Positions 22,144-30,115 of a stretch of DNA of 33,427 nt are shown piece after piece. Position numbers and translations under genes: made by a program. Within the stretch, counting starts at the first letter, position 1, and the number at the start of each line of letters is the position of its first letter. Source of the stretch: JBBQSU01 sp038234815 (lineage in GTDB: Bacteria > Planctomycetota > Phycisphaerae > Tepidisphaerales > Tepidisphaeraceae); the NCBI GenBank assembly GCA_038234815.1, contig JBBQSU010000020.1, positions 1-33,427 on the forward strand, written 5' to 3'. The notes beneath the pieces are model-generated. The model was not told the origin of the DNA. It was given only the letters and a program-made list of their open reading frames with translations, and did no database searches.

Positions 22144-23619
22144 ATGACAATGACGCAGACCGCCCCAGCTAAAACCAAAAAACAACCCCTCGAATTCAAG
22201 GTCAAGGACCTCTCGCTGGCCGAATGGGGCCGCAAAGAGATCATGCTCGCCGAGCAGGAAATGCCCGGCCTCATGTCCGTGCGCGAAGAGTACGCCAAGG
22301 AACAGCCGCTCAAAGGCTTGAAAATCGTCGGCTCGTTGCACATGACAATTCAAACCGCGGTGCTGATTGAAACGCTCACGGCGCTGGGCGCGACGGTTCG
22401 GTGGTGCTCGTGCAACATCTTCAGTACGCAGGACCATGCCGCAGCGGCGATCGCCGTCGGCCCGCGTGGCACCCCGGAAAATCCCAAGGGCGTGCCCGTC
22501 TTCGCCTGGAAAGGCGAAACGCTGGAGCAATATTGGTGGTGTACCGAGCGGGCGCTGGATTTCGGCAACGGCAACGGCCCCGACCAGATCGTCGATGACG
22601 GCGGGGATGTCACGCTGCTCATCCATAAGGGCACCGAGTTTGAAAAAGCCGGCAAGGTGCCGGCGTTCAAAAGCAGCGATCCTGAGGAATGGGGCGTGAT
22701 TCTCGAATTGCTGCGCAAAACCATGAAAGAGATCCCGGACCGCTGGACCAAGGTGGGCAAGGCCGTCCGCGGGGTGAGCGAAGAGACGACCACGGGCGTC
22801 CACCGGCTCTATGAAATGCAAAAGGCCGGCACGCTGCTTTTCCCGGCGATCAACGTGAACGATTCGGTTACTAAGAGCAAATTCGACAACCTGTACGGCT
22901 GCCGCCACAGCTTGATCGACGGACTATTCCGCGCGACCGATGTGATGATCTCCGGCAAGGTGGCGGTGGTGCTGGGCTATGGCGACGTGGGCAAGGGGTG
23001 CGCGCAGTCGCTTAAGGGTCAGGGCGCACGGGTTATCGTGACCGAGATCGACCCGATCTGCGCACTCCAGGCCTGCATGGAAGGCTTTCAGGTGCTGACG
23101 CTGGACGACGTACTCAGTTACGCCGACATTTTTATCACCACCACCGGCAACAAGAACGTCATCACCGCAGAACACCTTGGCAAGATGAAGGACAAGGCGA
23201 TCGTCGGTAACATCGGCCATTTTGACAATGAGATCGACATGGCGGGCCTGAAGAAGATCAAAGGCATCAAGCGGATCAACATCAAGCCGCAGTACGACAT
23301 GTGGACCTTCGCCGACGGACATAGCGTGCTGATCCTCGCCGAGGGTCGCCTGCTCAATCTCGGCTGCGCTACCGGGCATCCCAGCTTTGTGATGAGCAAC
23401 AGCTTCACCAACCAGACCATTGCCCAGATCGAACTGGCCAAGAATCTGTCGAAGTACGACAAAGCGGTCTATGTTCTCCCTAAGCACCTGGACGAAAAAG
23501 TTGCCCGGCTGCACCTCGGTAAGATCGGCGCAAAGCTGACGAAATTGAGCAAGGAGCAGGCGGACTACATCGGCGTGAGCGTGGACGGTCCGTACAAGCC
23601 GACCCACTATCGCTACTGA
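22144..23619 (+). CDS. ahcY: Adenosylhomocysteinase (S-adenosylhomocysteine hydrolase)
   Basis: Splits S-adenosylhomocysteine to adenosine and homocysteine, an NAD-dependent step of the methyl cycle that removes the inhibitor formed by methyltransferases. It has 491 residues. Substrate-binding phrases are GSLHMTIQTAVLIETLTALG, SCNIFSTQDHAAAAIA and YGCRHSLIDGLFRATDVMIS. The NAD fold is VAVVLGYGDVGKGCAQSLKG, ending in TEIDPICALQA. The C-terminus DGPYKPTHYRY is the conserved Lys/Tyr tail. The length reflects the roughly 40-residue insert after the first domain (from GETLEQYWWCTERAL) found in many bacterial enzymes. The ATG at 22144 has AAGGA nine bases upstream; the longer frame from 22072 lacks such a site and runs over the predicted leader. 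Confidence 0.97.
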   Translation: MTMTQTAPAKTKKQPLEFKVKDLSLAEWGRKEIMLAEQEMPGLMSVREEYAKEQPLKGLKIVGSLHMTIQTAVLIETLTALGATVRWCSCNIFSTQDHAAAAIAVGPRGTPENPKGVPVFAWKGETLEQYWWCTERALDFGNGNGPDQIVDDGGDVTLLIHKGTEFEKAGKVPAFKSSDPEEWGVILELLRKTMKEIPDRWTKVGKAVRGVSEETTTGVHRLYEMQKAGTLLFPAINVNDSVTKSKFDNLYGCRHSLIDGLFRATDVMISGKVAVVLGYGDVGKGCAQSLKGQGARVIVTEIDPICALQACMEGFQVLTLDDVLSYADIFITTTGNKNVITAEHLGKMKDKAIVGNIGHFDNEIDMAGLKKIKGIKRINIKPQYDMWTFADGHSVLILAEGRLLNLGCATGHPSFVMSNSFTNQTIAQIELAKNLSKYDKAVYVLPKHLDEKVARLHLGKIGAKLTKLSKEQADYIGVSVDGPYKPTHYRY

Positions 23620-23710
23620 TCAGCGGACGAAAACCGATGACCGCCCGGTCAAGCGTCGGGGGCGTGAAGTAATGGCTCCGGCGGGTTGACCGTTTTAGCT
23701 GTTATCATTT

Positions 23711-24841
23711 ATGGCGATGCCCCTCGACCGCACCGGCCATCTCGAAATCGCGCGAGCGGGTGAAGGCGGTTGGGATGCGCGGCTGATCCTGCCCGACCGG
23801 CGCCGGCACGGGTTTGAACTCAATTGGGACGACGGTCATTCTGCACCTGACCTGGCAGACGGGCTGGTGGCCGCGGTGCTGCCGCGCGCCATGCGGCACC
23901 GGCTAACTGCGCTTCAGGTACACGGCCGAATGACGCGCGGGGCGGTCTGGCGACTCACCGAGTTTGCCCGCGTGTGGAATTCCTGGTTGCCCAACACCTG
24001 GGCGGCGACCGAAATTCTGCCTGATGAGATCGGCGATAACTCCGGATCAAACCCCGCAGCGCCTGCGCTGGTGGCCTGGTCGGGAGGTTTGGCGTCGGCA
24101 CACACCCTGGTTCGACTCATCGACGGATTGGCACCGGGCGCACCCGTGGTTGCAGGCGTGATACGGCTTACCGGCCTGCGGGCCCGGGACGATCGCGGAA
24201 TTGAACAGGCCCGGCGGGCAGTCCAATCGATGGGCCTGGCGTTTCATGTGGTCAGCACGAACGCTTTAACCAACGGCTGGGTGGACGGGGGCATCGGCCG
24301 ATTGCCGATCGTCGCGGCCGCGCTGCACGCTTTCTGCGATCGTTACAGCTGCGGATTTCACGCTCGTTCGACACCGTTCCAGGCCCATCGGCTTTATCCA
24401 CGGCCCGGACCGGCCTTGCCCGATCTTTTCAGTAGCAGTCACTTCGCCGTGCGCGCCGACGGCGGATTTGTCTCCATGCCCAGGCAACTCAGTGATGTCT
24501 GGCGGTGTCCTTTTTTAGTCGACGAGGCCTGGCAAGTGATGGCAGCCCGACCCCATGCTGATCGGCTGCTGATGCTGCTGGCGAACAGAGCCGCCGGGCT
24601 TCGGCCGCGAACGACCGGGCCGGCTCAACCTGGCCCTTGGTGCGCGCTGCGGCTTCCGATGCGCGATCCGGCCGTGGCCGCCGAGAGTGAAGCGATTTTT
24701 CTCAACTGGCGAACCAAGCGCCGGTGGACATGGGTATGCCTCGCGGCGCGCCTCAGTCTGCATCGGTTCGCCGTCATGGCCCGCGATCACGCGCGCTGGC
24801 TGCTGGCCATGGCCCGGCTTGGAAAGGTATATCCGCGATGA
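23711..24841 (+). CDS. Degenerate PP-loop (ExsB/QueC-like) protein
   Basis: A 376-residue protein that I read as a catalytically degenerate paralogue of the next gene. The pyrophosphatase loop should be SGGxDS; here the corresponding strand is ALVAWSGGLASAHTLVRLI, with alanine 128 in place of the aspartate. The cysteine cluster of the partner is also absent. The relation is visible in several blocks: VHGRMTRGAVWRLTEFARVW against VHAPMSRIGLFNLSQLLAIR, and DLFSSSHFAVRADGGFVSMP against DSMASNGHFTVITDGGAFGR. It has no signal peptide, no membrane segment, and an Arg-rich C-terminal helix. The gene overlaps the next one as ATGA. No clear ribosome site precedes the ATG at 23711. A regulatory or scaffold role for the active partner is inference. 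Confidence 0.75.
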   Translation: MAMPLDRTGHLEIARAGEGGWDARLILPDRRRHGFELNWDDGHSAPDLADGLVAAVLPRAMRHRLTALQVHGRMTRGAVWRLTEFARVWNSWLPNTWAATEILPDEIGDNSGSNPAAPALVAWSGGLASAHTLVRLIDGLAPGAPVVAGVIRLTGLRARDDRGIEQARRAVQSMGLAFHVVSTNALTNGWVDGGIGRLPIVAAALHAFCDRYSCGFHARSTPFQAHRLYPRPGPALPDLFSSSHFAVRADGGFVSMPRQLSDVWRCPFLVDEAWQVMAARPHADRLLMLLANRAAGLRPRTTGPAQPGPWCALRLPMRDPAVAAESEAIFLNWRTKRRWTWVCLAARLSLHRFAVMARDHARWLLAMARLGKVYPR

Positions 24842-26034
24842 GCGATCCACCGATCCAACTCTGGTTTGAATCCTCGGCGGTGGATGGCGGCAGTGAACAC
24901 CGGGTGATTCTTGAAGACGCTCCACCCGTGCTGGGGGCAGCGCGGCAAAGTGTTTTCTGGCGAGCGCCGGAGGTTGCGAAGCTCGATCTTCCGCCCACCG
25001 TCGATTCTTACGTCTGCGGGCTGGCCCTGATCGCGGCCAAGGCCGATCGGGATTTGGTCGTTCATGCCCCGATGAGCCGGATCGGCCTCTTCAATCTCAG
25101 CCAGTTGCTGGCGATTCGGCACGCGCTTGCACCCTACAAATTCCGCCGGAATTGCCGGGTCCAGCCGCAAAGGATTGTAGATGCTTGCAGGCCGGCGAAG
25201 GATAATCGCGCGGTGGCGGCAATGTCCGGCGGGCTGGATTCCACCTTCACGGTGATCCGCCATGCCTTGAAATTGGGTGGCCCGGCATCGCATAATTTGT
25301 CGGCGCTGGTGATGGTGCATGGGTTTGATGCGGCGGTCGAAAGGCCTGAGGATTTTGCCTTGATGCGCCAGCGCGCCGCGCCGATCACTTGCCGGGCCGG
25401 ACTTCCGCTTTACACCGTCGTCACCGACATCAAGAAGCTGGACAACGCGGCCTGGCCGGAATCGGCCATTCCACTCACAGCCAATGCGCTGGCGATGTTT
25501 TCAGCCGATCATGGCTTCGGAGTGGTGTCGGCCGGGGCGCCTTACAACGTCCTGCGTATGGGTCTTTCCCATCCACCGGTGTTCGATTCCATGGCGTCCA
25601 ATGGCCATTTTACGGTGATAACCGATGGCGGGGCTTTCGGCCGAGCCGACAAGATTGAAGCACTCAAACCTTTCCCGGAACTCCTCGATCGTCTGAAGGT
25701 TTGTTGGGAAGGCAGCGACCCGGCCAGGAATTGCGGGCGATGCAAGAAGTGCGTCCTGACGCGATTGAACCTGCTGACTGCCGGCGTGGATAACTGCCGC
25801 TGCTTCGAGCAACCCCTGGATTTGTCGATGATCCACCAACTGCGCTGGAGAAGCACTTATGAAGCCCGCGACTTCTTTACGCTTTGCTGGAACGAGATGG
25901 AGAGGCGGGGAAGGACCGGCCCGGAGGCAGCGGCCCTGCGAAAGATCCTGAGCCGAGTCCCTCCAGCTCGACCCGAAATTGCCCTATGGACGCGCCGCCA
26001 ACTCCGGCGACTGGGAAAGGCCATGCGGTTTTGA
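24838..26034 (+). CDS. PP-loop ATP-pyrophosphatase-like protein with intact SGGLDS motif
   Basis: A 398-residue protein with the adenylating PP-loop at 130-135 (AAMSGGLDSTFTVIRHALK). It is followed by LVMVHGFDAAVERPEDFALM, VVTDIKKLDN and a likely metal-binding cluster NCGRCKKC (Cys299, Cys302, Cys305) with VLTRLNLLTAG. This layout resembles ExsB/QueC/asparagine-synthase-like proteins of unknown substrate, some of them from surface-polysaccharide clusters. Such enzymes activate a carboxyl, carbonyl or amide with ATP for amidation or thiolation. The ATG at 24838 overlaps the stop of the degenerate paralogue (ATGA), which implies coupled synthesis and perhaps a heterodimer. The C-terminus is helical and basic. 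No nearby gene names a substrate; ahcY upstream is 91 bases before the first gene of the pair. Function unknown. Confidence 0.82.
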   Translation: MSDPPIQLWFESSAVDGGSEHRVILEDAPPVLGAARQSVFWRAPEVAKLDLPPTVDSYVCGLALIAAKADRDLVVHAPMSRIGLFNLSQLLAIRHALAPYKFRRNCRVQPQRIVDACRPAKDNRAVAAMSGGLDSTFTVIRHALKLGGPASHNLSALVMVHGFDAAVERPEDFALMRQRAAPITCRAGLPLYTVVTDIKKLDNAAWPESAIPLTANALAMFSADHGFGVVSAGAPYNVLRMGLSHPPVFDSMASNGHFTVITDGGAFGRADKIEALKPFPELLDRLKVCWEGSDPARNCGRCKKCVLTRLNLLTAGVDNCRCFEQPLDLSMIHQLRWRSTYEARDFFTLCWNEMERRGRTGPEAAALRKILSRVPPARPEIALWTRRQLRRLGKAMRF

Positions 26035-26164
26035 AGGGTGCTATTGCCAACGCAAAAGGTCACCCGGTTGAGTCAGCAAACGGTTCTGCCCAAGTCCATG
26101 CGGCCATCACCCTTTCGGCCACGCCGCCGGGCAGTCGGGTCGATGGGCCTGCCGTTTCAACTGG

Positions 26165-26956
26165 CTAGAAATACCCCCGATACACCTCAGCAGTGGAGGT
26201 GAACCACCAGCGATATACCAGCGCGCGCTGGTTTTTCCATTCGACGTGACCATCGCGATAACCGATGTTCGCGCCACCATTGCCACGCGGGATGACCCCG
26301 AGAGGATTTTCAACCCCGATCACATGGTTCGACCCCCCGCGGGCGTTCATCATGCCCGCGACGCTGCGTGTCAGATCGGTCCAAAGCACGTCGTAATATG
26401 GTCGATCCCCGAGTCGCATGGTGAAGCGGGGATATTGGACGGTCGCCACATCCTTCCAGATGACCGCACCATTAATCTGGCCATTGATGCTGAACCACGG
26501 CGTCCCGCCATAATAGACATATCCCCACACGCTGCTCAGGATCGGCGTCGGGGGGATCGGTGCCGCCGACCAGAAAGTGTCGTCGTTCCAATCGGGATTG
26601 GCCGGGCAATAAAAACTCTCGCGCGGATGGCTGTACCTCTGCACCATGATGTCCCGGGCGGCTAGGCTGTACCAATAGGGGTAGGCTAGGGGGTTATCCC
26701 CATAGATGCCCGTGGAATTATGTAGATCGGGATATCGCCCGCGGTTGTCGTTGGCGTAAAGGATGACCATCTGGGAGAGGTCACGAATGCGGGCCGAGCA
26801 ACTAACCCGTAGCGCCGCAGCGCGGGCCTTGTTCAGCGTGGGCAGAAGCATGGCGACCAGCACGGCAATCACGCCGATTACCACCAGGAGTTCCACCAAC
26901 GTAAAGCCCCGTCGGGCTTGCACGGAGCGGTTGGAAATAGGGGTGAATAAACGCAT
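26165..26956 (-). CDS. Type II secretion/pilin-like protein with planctomycete-type C-terminus
   Basis: A pseudopilin-like protein of 263 residues. The prepilin leader ends RRG before FTLVELLVVIGVIAVLVAML: cleavage would be after Gly17, with Glu at position +5, followed by one hydrophobic helix. The soluble part starts ARIRDLSQMVILYANDNRGR and ends with GANIGYRDGHVEWKNQ, the 'DGH' element seen in the many short prepilin-type proteins of planctomycetes. There is no sign of a catalytic domain. A GGAGG site lies six bases before the ATG at 26956. It follows the PEP-CTERM gene on the same strand, separated by a strong hairpin at 26990-27022. Role in export or surface assembly is not resolved by sequence. 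Confidence 0.88.
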   Translation of the reverse strand: MRLFTPISNRSVQARRGFTLVELLVVIGVIAVLVAMLLPTLNKARAAALRVSCSARIRDLSQMVILYANDNRGRYPDLHNSTGIYGDNPLAYPYWYSLAARDIMVQRYSHPRESFYCPANPDWNDDTFWSAAPIPPTPILSSVWGYVYYGGTPWFSINGQINGAVIWKDVATVQYPRFTMRLGDRPYYDVLWTDLTRSVAGMMNARGGSNHVIGVENPLGVIPRGNGGANIGYRDGHVEWKNQRALVYRWWFTSTAEVYRGYF

Positions 26957-26989
26957 GCGCGCCTCCAGCAGTCAACCAGTGTAAAGGCT

Positions 26990-27022
26990 GGTTGCCACGG
27001 CCCAGCGCGGCCCGTGGCAACC
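26990..27022 (-). terminator. Hairpin after the PEP-CTERM gene
   Basis: Perfect 11-bp stem (26990-27000 with 27012-27022) and 11-base loop, 20 bases past the PEP-CTERM stop on the minus strand, followed by AGCCTTT. It lacks a long T-run, so it could be a partial terminator or an mRNA-stabilising end, letting some transcripts continue into the pseudopilin gene. Confidence 0.6.
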
Positions 27023-27041
27023 TAGAGGAGGTCAAGTCCGT

Positions 27042-27845
27042 TCAGACTTTCCGATCGCGTCGCCGGGCCAGCAGACCCAGAGTACTAAGGCCAAGCAGGC
27101 CGATCGAGGTCGGCTCGGGAATGACCGATGTAATAAACGCCAGATCGTCAACCCCGCGACGGAGATCGGTCCCGGAAGAACCGTAGTCCAACTGTAGGCT
27201 GGTGATATACTTACCGGCAGGAGCGGTAAATCCATAGAAGGTGTCCTCGTTTTTGGCGGTACTCACCGTATAAGCCAACGAGGCGCTCTGAGTTGTGTTG
27301 TCACTGTAGGTGGCGATGACCGCGATGGTCGGCGTTCCGCCACCGTTCCGGGTCAGCACGGTCAGCCCGGCTTGGGTGACTTTTTCGTTCACCTGTCCTC
27401 CGGTGATCGCACCGAAAGTGAACGTGAGAAAACGGTTGCCGGCAGTGGGATCAAATAGGAAGTTGCCCGTCCCGCCGTTCTCAGCACCACTGATGCCAGC
27501 GATATTGGGAGAGAACTGGAAGTTAAATGTATGATCGGTTGAGATGTCGACCGATTTAGTCAAGCTGGTCCCATATTTTGCTGTGATCGGGCCGGGAAGC
27601 AGCGACTGCGATCCATAAGTGTCGAAGGTTACCACCCCACCCATATTGGCCGAATAGGCCGTACTTACTGCCGTCGTGAACGTTGACACATTGCCAATTG
27701 CCGTTCGATCGACAGCATTGGTATTTGCCACCGAGTCATACACGCCGACCGTGTTGAAGATAAACGCCGCTGCATTGGCACTGGAAACACACAGGCCCGC
27801 TGCCGCCGCGCCACAAAGGACCATAAGAACTTTGGACATTTTCAT
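27042..27845 (-). CDS. PEP-CTERM sorted surface protein
   Basis: An exported protein of 267 residues. The signal peptide (SKVLMVLCGAAAAGLCVSS then ANA) is followed by a Ser/Thr/Gly-rich beta domain (FNTVGVYDSVANTNAVDRTA, LTFTFGAITGGQVNEKVT) ending LDYGSSGTDLRRGVDDLAFI. The C-terminus is a textbook PEP-CTERM signal: VIPEPTSIGLLGLSTLGLLA, then the basic RRRDRKV. Proteins of this type are processed by an exosortase and placed in the cell surface or extracellular matrix; no exosortase gene is in the window. The ATG at 27845 lies seven bases after GGAGG; the GTG just before it is not needed. It contains few cysteines and no enzymatic motif, so a structural or binding role is likely. Confidence 0.9.
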   Translation of the reverse strand: MKMSKVLMVLCGAAAAGLCVSSANAAAFIFNTVGVYDSVANTNAVDRTAIGNVSTFTTAVSTAYSANMGGVVTFDTYGSQSLLPGPITAKYGTSLTKSVDISTDHTFNFQFSPNIAGISGAENGGTGNFLFDPTAGNRFLTFTFGAITGGQVNEKVTQAGLTVLTRNGGGTPTIAVIATYSDNTTQSASLAYTVSTAKNEDTFYGFTAPAGKYITSLQLDYGSSGTDLRRGVDDLAFITSVIPEPTSIGLLGLSTLGLLARRRDRKV

Positions 27846-27960
27846 CACTGCACCTCCGAAACGGGATATGAGCCTTCGGGGCTAAGCCAGACCGTCTGGC
27901 CAGGCAACGAAAGACTACCGACATGCACCGTCAACCAAGCCCGCCCAAGGGCGGCGCCCG

Positions 27961-27989
27961 CTGACACGTTCAGACTGAACGGGTGTCAG
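27961..27989. repeat. Imperfect dyad in the PEP-CTERM leader
   Basis: CTGACAC-GTTC, a 5-base loop AGACT, then GAAC-GG-GTGTCAG: an 11-bp stem with a two-base bulge. It lies about 115 bases upstream of the PEP-CTERM start. It could fold in the mRNA leader or bind a dimeric regulator such as the neighbouring AraC-type protein. Confidence 0.45.
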
Positions 27990-28046
27990 GAATCGTTGAA
28001 AAGAACAGATTCCTAACATTTCTACTTTGCTGACAAACAACTATAA

Positions 28047-28063
28047 CCCCGGTTTGGCCGGGG
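28047..28063 (-). terminator. Probable terminator of the AraC-type gene
   Basis: Minus strand: CCCCGG, loop CCAAA, CCGGGG, then TTATAGTTGTTT. A short but GC-only stem followed by a T-rich run, about 120 bases after the stop codon of the regulator. Confidence 0.5.
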
Positions 28064-28184
28064 GCCAGATAGAAAGCGTCGGTGAAGATATGGACTCTAC
28101 ATGCGGTATATGTGACTCGCCGACACAAAACCCCCTAAACCTGTCCGATTCGGTCAGACGGATAAAAAGGGGAGGTTTTTCCGT

Positions 28185-29030
28185 TTAATCTTCCTGTGTA
28201 GCTCGCTGGCGATCCTGGGAGGGAGTTCGCCCGAACGTCTTGTGAAAAGCACGCGAGAAATAGAGGGGGTCGTGATAACCGACGGCGCGAGCGATCTCTT
28301 TCACCGACAGGCTCGATCGCTCGAGGTAGGCCTTGGCAGCGCCCATGCGCAGGCGATGAAGATACTGCTGGGCATTTTGGCCCAACCGCTTGCGGAATAT
28401 GCGCCGAAAATGGTCCTCGCTCAATCCCACACGCTCGTGCAGATTATGAAGGGGACTGGCGTCGGTAAAATGTCGAGCCAACCAAGCCACCGCGCCCCGA
28501 ACCGCGGCCTCACCGGCCGACCCGCTTCGGCCCCGCACGGGCGGCTGTTGCCCACCGGCCGCTTGGCTGGCCCTCCTGAAAAATCTCGCCAAAATCGCCT
28601 TGAGTTCTCCCTCAATCTCCATTCGCGCCGATTCGTCCGGGTCAAAATACAAGTGCCTCAAACGATCAAAGGATGCGCGCTCGGTCTCAAGATCGCTCGC
28701 ACCGACCCAGAGCGGAAAATTCGGCCAGGCGTCCAGGTCATTGGCCAATTCGACGTACATCAACTGCCCCGGCCCTTCGGACCCGACGACCCAACTTGCC
28801 GACGTGAACGCCGGCCGAAAAAGCATCCCACCCTCCTTGAGAGAAATCGCCAGACCGTTGATCTCGTAGCGAATGCTCCCGCGACTGACCAGAATCAACT
28901 TCGGTGCCGCCACGACGTGCGGCGCGTGCCACAGGCCAGAGGGAAGATCCAACAGGCCCGCATCCAACAGGCGGACCGGAGCGCGCAGAAGCGACTCCAG
29001 GCTGGTTATCAACTGCGACTGGTCAAGCAT
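28185..29030 (-). CDS. AraC-family transcriptional regulator
   Basis: A 281-residue regulator. The C-terminal 100 residues hold the two helix-turn-helix motifs of AraC/XylS proteins: LHNLHERVGLSEDHFRRIFR with KRLGQNAQQYLHRLRMGAAK, and LERSSLSVKEIARAVGYHDP with LYFSRAFHKTFGRTPSQDR. The N-terminal part is a cupin-like ligand domain (VVAAPKLILVSRGSIRYEIN, LKEGGMLFRPAFTSASW), suggesting a sugar or similar small effector. The ATG at 29030 is the first in frame. It is divergent from the SRPBCC/dehydrogenase pair, with 186 bases between, and upstream of the PEP-CTERM gene on the same strand. Either neighbour could be its target. Palindromes TGTTAACA (29041-29048) and TCGCTAAGCGA (29055-29065) just before its start may be autoregulatory sites. 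Confidence 0.92.
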   Translation of the reverse strand: MLDQSQLITSLESLLRAPVRLLDAGLLDLPSGLWHAPHVVAAPKLILVSRGSIRYEINGLAISLKEGGMLFRPAFTSASWVVGSEGPGQLMYVELANDLDAWPNFPLWVGASDLETERASFDRLRHLYFDPDESARMEIEGELKAILARFFRRASQAAGGQQPPVRGRSGSAGEAAVRGAVAWLARHFTDASPLHNLHERVGLSEDHFRRIFRKRLGQNAQQYLHRLRMGAAKAYLERSSLSVKEIARAVGYHDPLYFSRAFHKTFGRTPSQDRQRATQED

Positions 29031-29216
29031 TTGTTTCTTATGTTAACACATCGGTCGCTAAGCGATTGTTTTTCGCTGTTTGCCGGACGCAATTCTTTTG
29101 TCGCCTTTCAGGCCCAGGAGGCATCGGGCCTGACCGTTCCCCAAGGGGTTTACCCGATCATGGCTTAAAGCAATTTCCCCATGTGGACGGATGTTTGCCT
29201 GCGCTACCATTCGGCC

Positions 29217-29981
29217 ATGAGCATCTTAGAACAATTCGTAGACGGGTATCTCCATAAAGATACGGTGCATCGACCAAGCAACGAGCCAGTCAATGTTAAT
29301 CAAGGCGAGCGGGTGGTCTCGGCGCTCGTCGGGGCATACCTGGTGCAAAGCGGCCTGAAGCGGCTTTCGCCGGGCGGATTGCTGACGGCGGCGGTGGGTG
29401 GAGCCTTGCTCTATCGCGGCTATTCGGGCAGCTGCGCGCTCTACACAAAGCTGGGGCTCACCAGCACCCATGCGGCCGAGCCTTCTGACTTCAATGAAAA
29501 CGGAATCCATGTCCATGTCGCCACAACGATTAACAAGTCCGCGAGCGAGCTTTATGCCTACTGGAAAGGCTTCGAGAAGCTCCCCACGTTTATGGATCAC
29601 CTTGAGTCGGTGACCAAGCTTGATGACAAACGCAGCAGGTGGGTGGCAAAGGCCCCCGCCGGCCAGACGGTGCAGTGGGAGGCGGAAATCATTAACGACG
29701 AACCCGACAAGGTCATTGCCTGGAAGAGTCTGCCCGGAGCGAGCGTTGACAATGCCGGCTCCGTGCGCTTCGAAGAAGCGCCGGGCGGGCGTGGCACGGA
29801 AGTCGCGGTCACATTGGACTACATTCCGCCAGCAGGTGTGATCGGCAAATGGGTCGCCAAACTCTTCGGCGAAGATCCCCAGGTGACGATCGAGTCGGAC
29901 CTGCATCGTTTCAAGCAGCTCATGGAAACTGGCTCCGTGCCCACCACGACCGGGCAACCAGTCGGCGCGGCGCAAACCTGA
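29217..29981 (+). CDS. SRPBCC (cyclase/dehydrase-like) protein with N-terminal membrane segments
   Basis: A 254-residue protein. After MSILEQFVDGYLHKDTVHR it has two hydrophobic stretches (about residues 33-47 and 53-68, LLTAAVGGALLYRGYSG) resembling the DUF2892 inner-membrane anchor. From about residue 98 there is a SRPBCC/START-like ligand-binding fold (VHVATTINKSASELYAYWKG, LPTFMDHLESVTKLDDKRS, TEVAVTLDYIPPAGVIGKWV) of the coenzyme-Q-binding/cyclase type. The ligand is unknown. The ATG at 29217 matches the start of the anchor; the frame is open to 29181 but has no ribosome site. A zinc dehydrogenase gene follows after 134 bases on the same strand. I recall this pair occurring together in other bacteria, which supports a joint function, but that function is not established here. 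Confidence 0.85.
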   Translation: MSILEQFVDGYLHKDTVHRPSNEPVNVNQGERVVSALVGAYLVQSGLKRLSPGGLLTAAVGGALLYRGYSGSCALYTKLGLTSTHAAEPSDFNENGIHVHVATTINKSASELYAYWKGFEKLPTFMDHLESVTKLDDKRSRWVAKAPAGQTVQWEAEIINDEPDKVIAWKSLPGASVDNAGSVRFEEAPGGRGTEVAVTLDYIPPAGVIGKWVAKLFGEDPQVTIESDLHRFKQLMETGSVPTTTGQPVGAAQT

Positions 29982-30115
29982 ATCTGCAACCGCCGAACGA
30001 CAACAAATTAAACGCTGGGCTGATGACAATCGAACCGACGTCCGAAAGTCATCAGCCCCGCGGTCAATATATAAATTGCGCGTATCCTTCTTCTTTCAAA
30101 CTAATGGAGTAGCAA

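Larger units (their letters stand above)
27846..28184. other. Leader/intergenic region between PEP-CTERM and araC-type genes
   Basis: A 339-base gap on the minus-strand side. It holds a probable terminator for the AraC-type gene (28047-28063), a long imperfect dyad at 27961-27989, and a dyad GCCAGA-CCG-TCTGGC near 27884 close to the PEP-CTERM start. I see no convincing promoter and no open frame worth calling. Confidence 0.5.

Noticed and set aside
22126..23607. Two long minus-strand frames opposite ahcY
   Set aside because: Shadows of a near-certain adenosylhomocysteinase gene.
24391..24399. DnaA-box-like TTATCCACG inside the degenerate PP-loop gene
   Set aside because: One mismatch, isolated and within coding sequence; expected by chance.
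28242..29168. 308-codon plus-strand frame opposite the AraC-type gene
   Set aside because: Antisense to a clear AraC-family regulator; basic, Gln/Pro-rich shadow translation.
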